The notes below the pieces were generated by a model. It made no database searches. It saw only the letters and a list, made by a program, of their open reading frames with translations, and was not told where the DNA came from. Positions 47,908-61,700 of a stretch of DNA of 64,000 nucleotides are shown piece by piece. The DNA comes from Trichoplax adhaerens (taxonomy: Eukaryota > Placozoa > Uniplacotomia > Trichoplacea > Trichoplacidae): NCBI RefSeq assembly GCF_000150275.1, contig NW_002060952.1, positions 1,587,734 through 1,651,733 on the forward strand, read 5' to 3'. The translations under genes were made by a program, and so were the position numbers. Numbering within the stretch: the first letter of the stretch is position 1; each line of letters opens with the position of its first letter.

Positions 47908-48331
47908 TGTTATGGTGTTATCTCACCATTTGAATAGATTTGCGTAATCTTAGCTAATATGGTAGAACTGATGATATCTTGATGTTGTTGTATACTAATT
48001 ATTGTCGATATATGAATATGTTATGTTAAATGGATTGTTTGACAGTATCGGTAATATGTAATAATGATTACTATGACTTAATAGAATAATCTCATACTAT
48101 CCCTTAGTCGTAATCATGTGTAATGAGGTATCGAAGTTGTATTTGTTATTGTTATGTTCGATTATCATCGAGCCTTATAAAAGCGAGTGCGCTGCGCAAA
48201 AGGCTCTAGTTGTTGTAGTTCTCCAGTTCGTAAGTCGTCTTTACGTAAGATGAAAGGGCATTTAAGTCATAAGTTTGCTTAAGGACTTTTATCTTGCGTT
48301 TCCTTGCCACAAACAATTCCGGTTTGTGACA
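47908..48331 (-). mobile_element. Solo LTR (424 bp) near the gene B start, minus orientation
   Basis: On the minus strand it starts TGTCACAAACCGG and ends AACACCATAACA, the same end as the 17428 copy. Flanks ATATT (47903-47907) and ATAGT (48332-48336), one mismatch. It shares the gacttaaatgccctttcat box with other LTRs and has TATA-like gcttttataagg. Its end lies 193 bp upstream of the gene B start codon and in the same orientation, so it could supply promoter sequence. Confidence 0.85.
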
Positions 48332-48336
48332 ATAGT

Positions 48337-51300
48337 ATAGGTCATATATTTTAGTGTGTAAATTTGAGTTAAATATCTAATCTCCATTACACGCTTTTTC
48401 TTCGTTCTTGGCTATATAAGATATAATAACAAATGTCGTTATAACGATTCCGTGACCATCCCAGTAATAATAACGTACAAGTATGTGTCTTATTTTTATA
48501 TCAGTTAGCAAAATTTCCCGGTAGACTTCTCATCTAGTGAGCAATATTTATACCGAAGTGGAATATGGAGGCATAAAGAATTTCTTTGGTATATCAAGTC
48601 AACTATTATTGTGAATCAGTTACTAGAACTAAACTATGTTTTAGTAGATACCCCGAAAACTAGATGATTATAAATATTTTGTTCATATTCAAAGTTTGCT
48701 ACTAGATTAAGTATCTTTTAATAGAGAGTTTAAATTTTACATTTAGATATCAGCAGTGTTGCATATTTTTACCGCTATTATGAAGAATAATTCAATTTCC
48801 ATCACTTTTCATCATGCATTATATGCCTATATAGTTCACAAACAATATTAGACGGAAACTTGTAAAATCAATTAATATAGACTATAACCAACGTTTAAAT
48901 ATCGCCAATAATATATATTCAGGGAATTAAAGCTGTTTGGTTAATAAATACCTTGTAACTTAGTAAGTAAATCTTTAAGCCTAATAAAAACATTTAATAG
49001 ACCATTCGTCAAATCGCTAATTTTATACAGTATTAATTATCATATTACACTGCTGGTGTAGTTTCCAACTATAGCATCATTATAGCGCCTTTGCAAATAT
49101 GCAAAGCCTTCTCTCATTCATATTAAGAGCAGCCCAGCAGGATTCTATTGCCTCTTTGATAAGTTTATGATAGATTGCTTAATGTGGAATATTAGATTCA
49201 TGATTATTAGAATAATATTCGTATGGAATAGTTTCAGCAGATTAACTGAACAGCCAGGTAAATATTTCAAAACTAGATGATACTAGTCTAAAACGAGTAC
49301 AAAATAAAAATAAATCTTTAAATTATCATAATTATTGTACTTTGCTCTTTCTGTATTTTAATTACGCTCTTCTACAGGAAGTAGAATGACGCGGCTTCTC
49401 CTTTGCAATTATATTAATTAATACAACTAAAGTACTGTCACTACATTAGGATATTTGGGTAAAATTATAAAATTAGCTACAGTAAATGAGTTAATTCAAG
49501 CTTTCAATATACGAAATAAAAATGAAATTTACGATGATAATTATAAAATCCTATAGCAATATTTAATTTAAATTTTAAAATTAGAATTTGCATTTAACGT
49601 CAGTTCGTATTCTTACGTAAAAGATGCAATTTAGATAAAAGATTCTATAAACATTACTGAATGATATCAAACGTTATTTACTTTGTCAAAATAAATACAA
49701 AATCAATTTTCATTGTACAAGTAATATCGCATTTCGATGGTTATACATAACAAAGTTTTTCAATTACATCGGAATCTATAGATATTATTACGTAACTATT
49801 CTACTATAAATGATCGTACATCAATTAACACAATTTAACCCTAAAACGAACATAATAAGCGCAGATTGACTTTCTGATGAGATGGTTGATGGAAATAAGC
49901 AAATTTTTAATTATCAAGCAAAAGCAAGAGTAAATCATTTTGATAAAGATTGATAATTAATTGTACAAGAATGGAAATAGTAAATGACTGTGATACAAAT
50001 TATTACCCATACGAACAGTAAATATAAAGCAATGAAGAACTTGTAGAAAACTATTTTAATACGTGAATTTCTTTAAGCCATCGATCCAGCTTAGATAATA
50101 CTATTAAAGAAGTGCTGAGATTTTATTAGTGTTATCAAAAATGTTAAATTAAAAAAATTGTATTTAACCGTTTTGCCTATGGGTAATTGTCAGATCTAGG
50201 GTGGCGTGAGTACATTTCTACATCATATTAGTTACATCCGTATAGCAAATTTTGAAAATTTTATCGATATTCAATTAATAAAAGTGAAACTTATTACCAA
50301 AGCTTCTCTTTAACTTTAGGTCATCAATACAAAGATATTTGTTTTAGTTGGTGAACGCGAATATGTCCCAGTTATCAAGTTTTAGCGATAAATACTTAAA
50401 AATATCATTATTTTCACATGCTACGACATATGTTTTTAATAATTAGTGAGCATTAGTGCAAAATCAAACCGATTTATTTTATTTTAATTCCAAAAACCAG
50501 AATGAAAATATAATAACTCAGAAAATTCTGAAATAATAAGTGCTTACTTCATACTTACTGAATAAAGGGAAAACTTTGACATGGCTTCTAGATTCTTATC
50601 AGTCTTGTGTTTGATATTATTCGCATTCGAATTATAAATACTGGTATCAACTGCTAGAATATAAAGCAAGTGAGCTAAAAAAGGTAGGATAATTCATTGA
50701 CTGTCTGGAAATATTCACTTACTGTAGTCTTAATCAAATGGTATTATTAAAGCATTTCATCTTGTGAAATATTATATAGTTTAGTATTGGTAATTGTTAC
50801 CATGCTTGTAAAATAAATACTTGACTATAACAAAGTCGTCACTAAATCACTATTGATCATTGAGGACAATAAGCGGCAATCATTTCTGTTGCGAGTTGTT
50901 TATCATAAATAATTACTACTATCATTATATTCCAGTAAAATGGTTCCTAAATTTTTATCATTTATCGGACTAAAGGCTTCAGACAATAGAATTGACTAAC
51001 TATGAATAAAATTGTTACTTCACGAACGATAGGCCCTCAAACAATATATGAAATAGAATTATATTATCAATTACAGTCATCTAATTAAATACTTAACGAT
51101 TATTATTTGCAATCAACTAATTAATCAAGTTTAATCGAGTTCGGAATGAATAATGTGTCGTATTGCATTCTCATTCCAAGGTAAGTGTCATTTGTATTTA
51201 ACATCTGTTTCAAATTGATTCGTTTTTAGTACGTGGCAGATAAATTTATTTAACATCCGTTTTAGTAGAGTTTTAATTGGGGCTGAGAAACTGGTAGTAG

Positions 51301-54020
51301 CTTGATGACCATGTAAATAATAAAATATTTACGCAAATTAGCAATAATTACGGTATTACTGGCAGCGTGAGCTTCTTATCACGTTAACGAAAGTTAATTA
51401 GTAAAGTATTTAGACGATATCACTTTTAAGTATTTATGAAGTATTGTAATGTAGGCCACATTTTACCTTTTAATGCGTTATTAACATTCCGTACTTCTAC
51501 ATTATATTGCTAGCAAGCAGAATCATAGTAGTTAATTATAAAGAATAGCGTTTTTTGCATTCAATGATATGATTAGTAATTACATTTCTAACTAATTTTC
51601 GACTTTCACCTCATGCAGTCAGATGATCTATCGGAAATCCATTCAGAATGTTATTTTCTTTAGAGAAGACGATTGCCATTATAATGCGTCATACAATGCA
51701 GGTTGATATTCTGATCATCTTAACAGATATGATAAGCTAAATAGATCTCAATTTCCTGATATACTATAAGAAAAATACTAAAAATAACTGTTGATCCAGT
51801 TGATTCTTTTAAATTGAATTCTATCGTTACAATTTTGATATTTTCTAGCAAATATTGTAGTTTGCTTAAGTATAATTCTTATAAGATTCAGATTTTATAC
51901 TTATTAATAGTTTCTGATTAATATGAAATTTAATAAATGGCAAATGTAAAATTTAAGTGTTTACTTGCCTAAGTTAATTTATTTAGGATCAAGTAAAATC
52001 TTAAAATTGAAGCCATTAATAATGGTTAATACCTATTACTGAAAAAAGACTATTTAGCGATGCTATGGAAACCTTTTATAAGCTATATATGGTGCGTTAC
52101 TTTCATACTAGAGCTATATTTTCGACTACTCGACCACAACAATATATGAAAAGTTTTAAGTTTTTATAGTATAACAGTTTCTAGGAAGTAAAATTGAGTA
52201 TACTGCCAATCATTCTGAAAGTGCCCAAAATCTAACTAAAAATTAAACAGAGTATAATTATATTTCTAATGTTATTCACTTTTTAAAGAAACGTTAATCA
52301 TTTCCATTATTTGCGCGAGTCTAAGAATATCGTAAATGTTATGATTTCAATCCATTTTCATGTATTAAGCTTTTTTAAAGCTGGTACAAATGAACAACAA
52401 TATATTTACACATACCGTACTACTAAAGAACCTTAAGATTGATGTCCGTATGATAAATGCCAATTTCTAGCCTTCATTGATATAACGTGCAGTATAGTAA
52501 GCCTTGCGAAAGATAAACGAGGTCATGTAGGGCAAGCTATCTACTTTCTCAAACTGTAAATGTCTTGATTAAAATTCATATTTATATCATCTTGATGAGT
52601 TGGCTTTATTGCGTCTTATCTAATAAAATTCTGCATAATATTATTTCGTATATCATCTAGAAAGGATTAAATCCTGATGAAAAATCAATATTTTTTTCAA
52701 TAGAGGATATATAGGTGACAAAACTAGAGGTCAAAGAGTGAGTAGATATGACCATGGTATACTAGAGCCATGCGGAGTGCAAATATTATACAATGAAAAT
52801 TAATAATATAGGAAGATGGATATATAAAACCATTTTTTAAAATTAGCTTTAATAGATCGCTCTAAGTCAGGTTTATCGCAGATAAAGTACGGTACATGCT
52901 AATATCTACGTAGGTGTATGAAATATTTACATATGCAGTTAAAACGTATTGAATAAACTCACAGTCGGGTAAATTAATATCAAACTTTATGATCTTAGTA
53001 GTTTGATAGTACATAGGAGGGTGCAAAATGTAAATTCGACGGGAAGTAATCCTATCTATTTGAGATCGTTGCAAAAAGGCATTCAATACTGTAAATACTG
53101 AATTCTAAACCTATAATACATATATGTCCTAGGAAATAAATTGTGTACCATTACAGAATGATCGGCTTTTAAGTCGTAGTATATTTTTTTCTCTAACAAA
53201 CATTAAGAAAGATGTTTCCATCTTATCGGAATTTTGATGTATAGCTTAATATAAGATCAAAAATCTTGACAATGCTTATGTAGGAAAACGAGATTACGCA
53301 GAGCCCCGAGTAAATAAGATAGTAGATTAGTGGTGTTAGGGGCACTCTATTAGGCTTATATAGAAATGTATAAACGGCCCACTCCTTGGAGCAGGAGTAG
53401 GTCGGTAGCCCTGAGCAAATTGTGCGTGTGTAGTTGCGTCATCTAAGTGTAATAATTTAGCTTAATTTTGCTAAGATACACTAAGGTTGGTGACACTTTG
53501 AACCAAGATAGAGATTAGGGGAAAAACACCAGTTTATTTAATATATTTTACTTTATAAATTAAAAAGCCGTTTAAGTGAGTCTTGCAATAGGTATAACAT
53601 TATACTGTCTGACACAATCCTTCCACTATCATCTACACTAATTTGGATATTACTTGCAAGTCCTACACTAAAATTTTAAATCATCTTATAATACATTATT
53701 AAATAAAGAAATATTCTATGAAGGGGAATACTAAATATTAACCTTCATTACATAAGTTCTACTACTGTAAATTTCAACAGTAATATTTTTAAGTAATAAA
53801 CTTTTTTTAACTGCCGCATAGTCGGACAATTCCTTGTGTGACTAGATGCCGTAGGGTTCAATCGGACATTTTAATAAAATAGCTTCTAGAATAAAGTTTT
53901 GATCCTTAACGTGAGTAATCTATCGTCTAAGACTCGAATCTAAGTTTGGTTGATTAAAGAGTGCTTAGAGTTAGTTGCTTAGATAGTTAAGTCTACTTTA
54001 GAGGAAAGAATCCCGTTTAA
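48337..54020. other. Intergenic between genes B and C, no gene recognised
   Basis: AT-rich with few long frames; none resembles a known protein. A short inverted repeat (actcct.ggagcaggagt) occurs at about 53380-53400 next to a TATA-like ttatatagaaa. Confidence 0.5.
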
Positions 54021-54024
54021 TTCT

Positions 54025-54050
54025 TGTGTTACAATCTCGGTTGTGACACA
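54025..54050. repeat. LTR-end-like inverted repeat (element limits not found)
   Basis: TGTGTTACAATCTCGGTTGTGACACA is a perfect-ended palindrome like the 5' tips of the solo LTRs in this window. Either orientation could be an LTR start, but I could not find a partner end with a target-site duplication. Confidence 0.5.
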
Positions 54051-54389
54051 GCCTAATTTCAGAACGCTCTTAGGATGAGAACTAAATCTTATTTTTCTTT
54101 GTAAACTTTTACTGCTCTTCTATCAATATTATATAGCTACTGTACTGTATCAACTATTAGTGATGTAAGGTGCTCTTACTTAAGTAACTCCATTATACTT
54201 CGTGGACAATTTCCTATTGGTTTACCGTAATAAAATTTAAAAAACGTATTATAAAAGATGCGTAGAAAAGAATAAATTTATTTCTCTTTTCTCTATCTTA
54301 ATTGCCTAATTACTATATGCTTGTAATGAAATGAAATATGTAGAGATCAAGCTACGAAACTTTAACAAACTTTGATTCTACTTTCGTTG

Positions 54390-55320
54390 CACTCCGGTCG
54401 ACTTAACGCTAATACTTTGACACCAAATAAAATTTGGGGAAATAACCGAACAACAATTTATTTCAAAACAAAAATGGAGAGAAGTATAAACCGAACAACC
54501 TTACAAATACTTAGCTTTAAGTATTATTAAAATAAATGACAGACAAAAAAAAAACTGTTAACGACCAAACAACCTTTCAAAAAGAAGAACGTTTTAACTT
54601 ACGACAATTCGACCCCGAAGGCCTTTTAAATTCAACAAGTTCTTCAAATAAAATCTTCTTCTACTCTCCCTCTAAATTTTCTAATTGCACTATCATTTAT
54701 AGGCTTCGTAGAGCCGTCAGAGGTATTTAAAACTAAACATTTGCTAACCAATCGCTCTTAAGATCCGTTTTAGAAAACTACTTTGCACCATTTAAGAAAA
54801 CAAAAATCATTCAAAGTTCAGACACAATTTACCCTACGATTCCCTTACAAAACACTATAAAAGTAACAAGCTAACTATAAAAATACATCAAACTTCATTT
54901 CTAACATAATTTCTATCATTAATACACTATAAAAGTCTAAAAATCAACCTTTAAACATCAAGATTTAGTCATAAAAACAACATTCTAACTACCTAACAAT
55001 CAACACAACCTCTACCAATTTCCATCTTATTTTCTATTTTCCTCACTAAATCTCCTAATGTGACTTCAAGTCACGTCATAAAATTCCAAAGTTTCAAATT
55101 CATGACAAAAAGTCCAAATCTCAAAATCAACTCCTACGATATTTTTCATGAACAAAAATCCAAAAATTAAAACAGAAAAATTATAATTCAGACATAAATT
55201 AAAAATAAACCCGACCGGTTCCAAAACAGGAAAATTATATCGGACACAAACCCGACCGGTCCCAGAATCCGAAAACTATATCGGACACAAATCCGGAAAA
55301 ATTCGCTTTTTATGAAGATC
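54390..55320 (+). other. A/C-rich strand-skewed block with short open frame and CCGACCGGT repeats
   Basis: The plus strand is strikingly poor in G for about 900 bp (runs such as aaccgaacaacaattt). An ATG at 54536 opens 64 codons in a purine-rich context, unrecognised, starting MTDKKKTVNDQ. At 55209-55300 a unit of about 42 bp containing acccgaccggt and tatatcggacacaaa repeats twice, with a third partial copy. Strand asymmetry of this sort is common in internal or UTR parts of retroelements, and an LTR-like tip lies 340 bp upstream, but no pol sequence is visible. Confidence 0.4.
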
Positions 55321-58300
55321 ACAGTAATCGCTTATCAAAAAAATTTATATGACTACTACGACTACTTTTCTGACATTAATATCGCTTAGTATTCGCGAGT
55401 ATTGACAGTTGATGTTTTAGCGTCAGATTGTACTGTAACTGTACGAGTATAGACTACATTACAGTACTTTATCGTCATGTTATAAATCCCCTTTCTCTAA
55501 GGATAGGGTTTTGCTACTAAGTCAAATTTCTTTACAATTTGAATAGACGATCAAACGCCCTTTCTTTAGATTAGGCATTTGCTCTATAGGGCTACTTCTA
55601 TAGTAATCTATATAATACCTTGCAAAATAATGAAGAAGAAAAGATGGCGACATGATGATTTGGCAGGGGAAAACTTAAAGACACTATCACTTTCTAGGTA
55701 TTTCTATAGTAAAATAATACTAATTACATACTAAAAACTACAAAGGACTCTACTTTTAGTCCTTTTACTACATACTTTTATACTTTCTAAAATTTACAAA
55801 CAGGTTACAATACTAGTTAATCTAATACATTTGTACATTAACATATCAAAAATATCAATTATTGTAATATAAGATATCTGTTGCGAATGTACAATGCTTC
55901 AATGCGAAATATCAATTATAGCAATATTAAGCTTAACTCAAGATAACCATTCATACAATACTTTAATGAAAAACATCAATTATTAAAATGTCTTAAAGCA
56001 ATATTTCAATTATTATTATAACTGTAATTCTATGTTCTTGACGCAGTAATTATGGTACCGTAATAGGTATTTATTTATTTTTCGAACTCATACAGATAGC
56101 TACCTGCGTACGGTTAGCGATATGAACTAGTTTGCAAAGTCACGGACTTCTAAGTTATATTTTTAGAGGCGCACCGATTAGTATTTGGGTCTTTTAACCA
56201 TGAAGGAGGTATTTATATTGCTGGCAAGATGACTAAAAGAGCATGTCGAGAGGCAAACTTATTCTATGTTGTTCTCATTCCCAAGCTAATATTAACAATT
56301 TTATGCTTGTCGTAAGTAATACTTTGTGCTTACATCGTTTTTGATTAATTTCATTTTGGAAGAGTATTTCGCTAAGCATGTAATACTATAATGCACCTAA
56401 ATGTTATGTTTGAAGCAGGTTGGTACTTACAAATGAATCATATTTTTAAAGGTATCTTAACACAGACTATTACATTTGATAAAGTCAATCACAAAGTATG
56501 CTATGATTTTGTATAGCAATTATACTATAGTACGGTAACTAGATCCATACTGTAGCTTAAGGATAGGTTATTTATAATTGCCAGACACGCTGAGGTTCTG
56601 TTGTTGCTAAGTACTCATTTAACTGGAAGGTATTTGAATGAATTGAACTTGTAGTAATAAAAATCATTCCAAGCTATCCAAGTTGAAATGCTTAGTGTCT
56701 CGTAGTGAACAACTATCGGTGATAACTATCGGAGTACCTAAGAACTGCCAGGCTTTCATGCCCTAGAACGCTCGTCATAACAAAGTAGCCTCGATAATTT
56801 TTGGGCTATTAATAATTTAATAATAGTTAATGTTATCGTACCTTGACTCATGATCATTATTGGCTAGTTATAACTTTGAATAGATTCAAAGATGGGAGTA
56901 ATATCTGATTTATAGTTATCTTTTAGCATCGTACTATATGATAAGTTAAAAAATAGTGCTTTTTGTCGTGAACTGGGTATTACGTCAACTGGAGAGAAAG
57001 CTATTACGAATGATTATTAGTATACCTATTATGATAGTAACGCAACTGAATAAAAAAACGGCTACAAAGGAGATACTTATTTATATCAACAGTATTATTT
57101 ACACTTTATAATCCTTTACTGGCTAGGAATACGAATTTAAAGCTGCTAAATTTCAAGCTAGTAGAAACTGACAGAACGAAATACCAGTATAATACCACAG
57201 GCTAAATCATGAAGAACTCGGAAATTTTACTCTCGCTTAAGATAATTCTTTACTAAACCGTCGCTAATTATAAAAGTGGTTGAGTAACGGGCCATTTCAT
57301 CTTTTAAGTAATGCATTGAAATATTTAGTATTGGATCAGATTTAGAAGATTTCATTTTTAAAACTGATACGAGTATATTTGAAATTCGTTCATATAAAAA
57401 TACAGCAAATAAGGTAGGTTAGGATTTTGGAGATTAATGGAAAGATTCTTGCATTTAATTTAAAACAGCCTAATAATAATGGGCCTGAAAGCACATGTTT
57501 GCGCTCAAAGCAATATATTGTTATTGGATCAAATTGATTTTTAGTTCAATTACTTAAATTACAGTCTAATGAGATCATTCTGAAAGTTCATACCAATAAT
57601 TAATTCGTAGGATGAAATTTTAATTTTTACTAGGCTTTAACAACTGAAAGTTATGACGAGGCTACATTGCTAAGAATAGAAATCATAAACCAATATATTA
57701 CCCATATGAGTTCATTCGATGTGTTGTAAATGCCTATTTGACTGTCTAGAGATAATACCGCATTTACTTGAGAGTCTTCATTGCTCAGTATTGCACTAGA
57801 AAGGCAACAATATCTAAGATTTATTTGGTCGAAGTACTACAAGATATTGCTAAATCGAATGTAATTTTATTAACTGCACAATTAATAATGACTAGAAACA
57901 GTGCTCTATTCAATGTTGCAATTTTGCAAAACATGCCATCCTTAACATATTTTAATCTTCTTCTGCACCTTTAATGCCGAATCTCAAATGTAAAAATTTG
58001 TTAAATTGAGCCAATTAAGTTATTGTTACGGAATAACTTTAGTGTAGCTGTAATATGCACTTCCTTTAGCCCTACGATATCTGGTTACCCGATGATTATT
58101 CCTCAGTGTAGCGGTTAAAAATAGTTTATTACTTAAAATTTACTATTGAACACTAAAGTAGTAGAACTTCAGATTACGCAGCTAGACACAGCTAGCTCGA
58201 AGGCTATCGACTCCCTTCGTCTCTAAAAGAGTCGGCTTTTAATACATTTCTTGAAGGCCTATTGACAAATATGTTTATTGAATCCCTCTTGCAGTCAATT

Positions 58301-58350
58301 CAAGTAAAATTCTATTTAACCTATCCTATAATATTCCCTACGCTACTCAA
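55321..58350. other. Intergenic, no gene recognised
   Basis: AT-rich. The 68-codon frame at 57768-57974 has no family resemblance. A block at about 55485-55600 (tataaatcccctttc, then caaacgccctttcttt) faintly recalls the box of the solo LTRs, but no ends were found. Confidence 0.45.
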
Positions 58351-58355
58351 TATGG

Positions 58356-58713
58356 TGTCACAAGTCCCCACTTGTGATTTGGTTAGGTCAAGTGCTATGG
58401 CAATTGTGTAAGGCTTCCACTGACTTGGAAGTCTTCTGACTCTCTTAACATTAGGACTAACATCTCAAACATCATCCACTAACTATTTACGATGAACATA
58501 ACTCTTAATAGGTGATTCTAACACCCTAGTCTACTGTACTATCTTATTTATCACTATCGGGGCCTCACTATAACCTACTTTCCAGGAGTAGCGAAGTTAT
58601 CATAAGATTACTTATCTACAAATGTGTTGATATTAATTTATCTATGACGTTTTCATATGCTTCCAATAGATAACATCTTAGCATTATAATTTATCTAAGT
58701 ACTGATAATTACA
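58356..58713 (+). mobile_element. Probable solo LTR (about 358 bp), related to the gene A intron copy
   Basis: Starts TGTCACAAGTCCCC and shares about 85 bp with 30895 on. The likely 3' end is ...ATAATTACA, which aligns with the end of that copy. Flanks TATGG and TATTT agree at only three of five positions, so the right limit is uncertain. Confidence 0.55.
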
Positions 58714-61700
58714 TATTTTGTATATTGATTATAAATTGGTTGGCATTTTAATAAAAGTTTAGGTTTAGTTTAGTCTAATAGGAGATCGTTAGTATTTACT
58801 GTGGAGTCGTATTGTGGGTAGATGTCGGGGAGGATAATTCTGATAATAGATTTCCAGTGTTAAGTTTTAATTTTTCTCGATACAAGATTAAATTTTCATT
58901 GTTATTTGCTGATTTAATACAATAGCACACAATTTACTTCGGTTGGAAGTAGAATGTAAATAAACACAAACCAACTTGATCGAGTTAATACTAGTAGATG
59001 GAGGATCTCTAATATCGCCTTAAATTGAGGTTAAGAATAAAAATGCGATTGCTTTGAGAACATTTTAGTAATTTTGAAAGGCAATAACTTATGGCCATGT
59101 CGCGAGGCAATTTTGTAACAGTAACAATTTTGTTTAATGACTTTACATGAAATTCAACGATAACAAATTTGTTTATTCTTATACATGTGTTTTATAGATA
59201 TTAGAGTATTTCTATAGAGTTATCATAGCAATGGTAACTGATGTTTATGTAGTTTCATTACATATTGGTGTTTATTTCAATGAACGATTGAGTTTCATAG
59301 ACTATTTCGTGTGGAGGTGTATACTGATAAAATATAGTCTTCTGGTAATAAAAAACTTTCAGTAATATCAGTTTTATAACGGATTCTTTACAGTACTAGA
59401 GAGAACAAGTCAGGCCGCGGACTTAGTATTTTGCTATAGTTGCAAACTTTATATGTAAGAACGTGTACGAAAGGAACTTAAGCCTACGACATTAAATGAT
59501 TCGCTATTTTATTGTTAATGCGCTAGCGGTAATTACTTTAAAATTAGCTATCACATTCCATTCAATCTTCTGCTTTCGTTATAGTCAATCATGCCAGTAT
59601 TTTATGTAATGAAGTGTAGGCACATGGCAATTTGCAAAAATAGAGCCGCCATTTTAGGCTATCCATTCATTTTTTTAATAAATGAAGAAGAAAATAATAT
59701 GTTGTTGCGTCGAACCGTTAGTCATAAATTCTAAACTTCTTACACTTTTAGTTTACAATAATTAAGATTTGATTGGCTGCGTTGCTCAGCAGTCTGCTGC
59801 GTTGGGATAAGAATAATTTGTTGCATTTGTACGTAGAATTATGCATTAAAAGAAAACAATTGTTTACTGAATGATACAAAAAATAAACATAGATTTGAAT
59901 GAGATTAATTGTTGGTATAGATTTCCAAGTTGATTATAGAATCTGTGTTACTGAACTGGCTGAATTGATCGTAAAGTTATTCTTTCTGCCAAGTTGAAGT
60001 GAAAAATTTAATGGAAGAATAGGCTTAAGCATTTCTGTATTTCACTGTCAAGCCTTGGTCCTCGATTATATTTCAGTGATAGACTAATATCTCTGAAATC
60101 TTACTTTGAAATAGTTTCAAAAGATATTGCGCTAGTAAACAACTTTTATTAGACTAAGCTTGAATAGAATGAATTTATCAGCATCAACTCGTTCTATAAA
60201 ATCGATTTCGATGGACTGGTGATTAGCCTATAATAAAATATTAAAAGTGAATCGCCATTGTTGAAATATAGGATAGCTTTGATTCTGTTAAGTTAATCCG
60301 TCTTATCGGCAATTTCTTTTTTGAATGTTTTAGTTGTATAGTCTCGAATATAATAACGAGTAAATTCTATAGTGTCAACCTAGTCGCTCGCGAAAATTGA
60401 TCATTATTATTTCTTGGAAACGGTAACAATTAAAGCAAAATCACTAAAGCATTAAAGCAAAATTTTTAATAAAGTCATTGCACCTTACTGACGTTTTGTG
60501 ATTGATAATTGACTAGAAATGAATTGTTACTTTACTCTTTTATAATAATGAACAATATTTAGTCTGCTACAATAATAATTATATAATGCATCTAACAAAA
60601 TGTAAACGCCATTATCTCATAAAATTTGAGGCATTTTATCTATCATTGTTTAGAAGTATCATAATATAAGAAATACGCTGAAAACTTTTATAGAACATAC
60701 GAGCATCGATGAATTACAAAAGCAGAATTTTGTATTTTTATCCCGCATATTAGCGAGTGACGAAGTGAATCTAAGATTGATGAATCATGTCTTATAGACC
60801 AATTCGTAAGGTAAGCAGCAAAACTAGTTACTATTAAAATTTAGGATCTGTTTTTACAAATTTGCTCGATGATATATAATCTACACTAGATTGATATAAT
60901 GACAGCCCTGCTATTTGCACTTGACCATTAAATATTATATCATACCTGAATATTTCCCTTAACACGGCAAACATTATGCATTATCGGCCGATTTCAGAGA
61001 AACTTTCTCCGTTTTATGAATTAAAATGCTTTGACGCTGTTACTTACTTTAGTACTCAATAATGTACTTTACTTTAATTTAAGAACTCTGACTAATCTCG
61101 AAATGTGCGATTCGAATAGATAAGTTAACAATAAACTAAAATAACTTCTCAGGCATTGCGAGATTCCTAAAAGCGTCTTTAATAAACTGTTTCATATATT
61201 ATACTCTATAAATTGATGACATGCTAAAGTTGTCTGGCAATTTACGAATTACTGCAATGATACAAACTTAAGCGTAATCTATGGTTTTAACAGAAAATGA
61301 AATCATTTAGAATTCAAACCGTGCTTTCCGAGAATTATTTAATTTCGATTACCGTAATTTTTAGCCCTTATTCTTGCAAAAATGTCTTTTCAGTTATTCT
61401 ATTTCATCATTCATGCAGCTGTCTTTATTTTTATTGAAAAATTCTTCAAAGATGGATATATGTGACTTGCTGTCGCTATCAGAAAAACTTTTGTTGAAAA
61501 TAATACTATAATATTTTATTGAAAAACAAGAGGCATATTATTGACTATTACAAAATACCCTAATTTTGTGTTATAAGCTATAGCTATAGCTGATTTAATG
61601 TAATCTTAGGATTGTTAATAGCTATCATTCTTGAATGTTGAAATATTAATCAATTTTTTAAGATTCAACTTATTTTACTGTTATTTGCATACTCTTATTT

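Noticed and set aside
53540-54053. Minus-strand solo LTR starting at the 54048 palindrome
   Set aside because: No downstream end with CA and a matching 5-bp duplication could be found.
59258-59265. Alternative right end of the 58356 element at tacatattgg
   Set aside because: It would make the LTR about 900 bp and has no sequence match to the end of the related copy.
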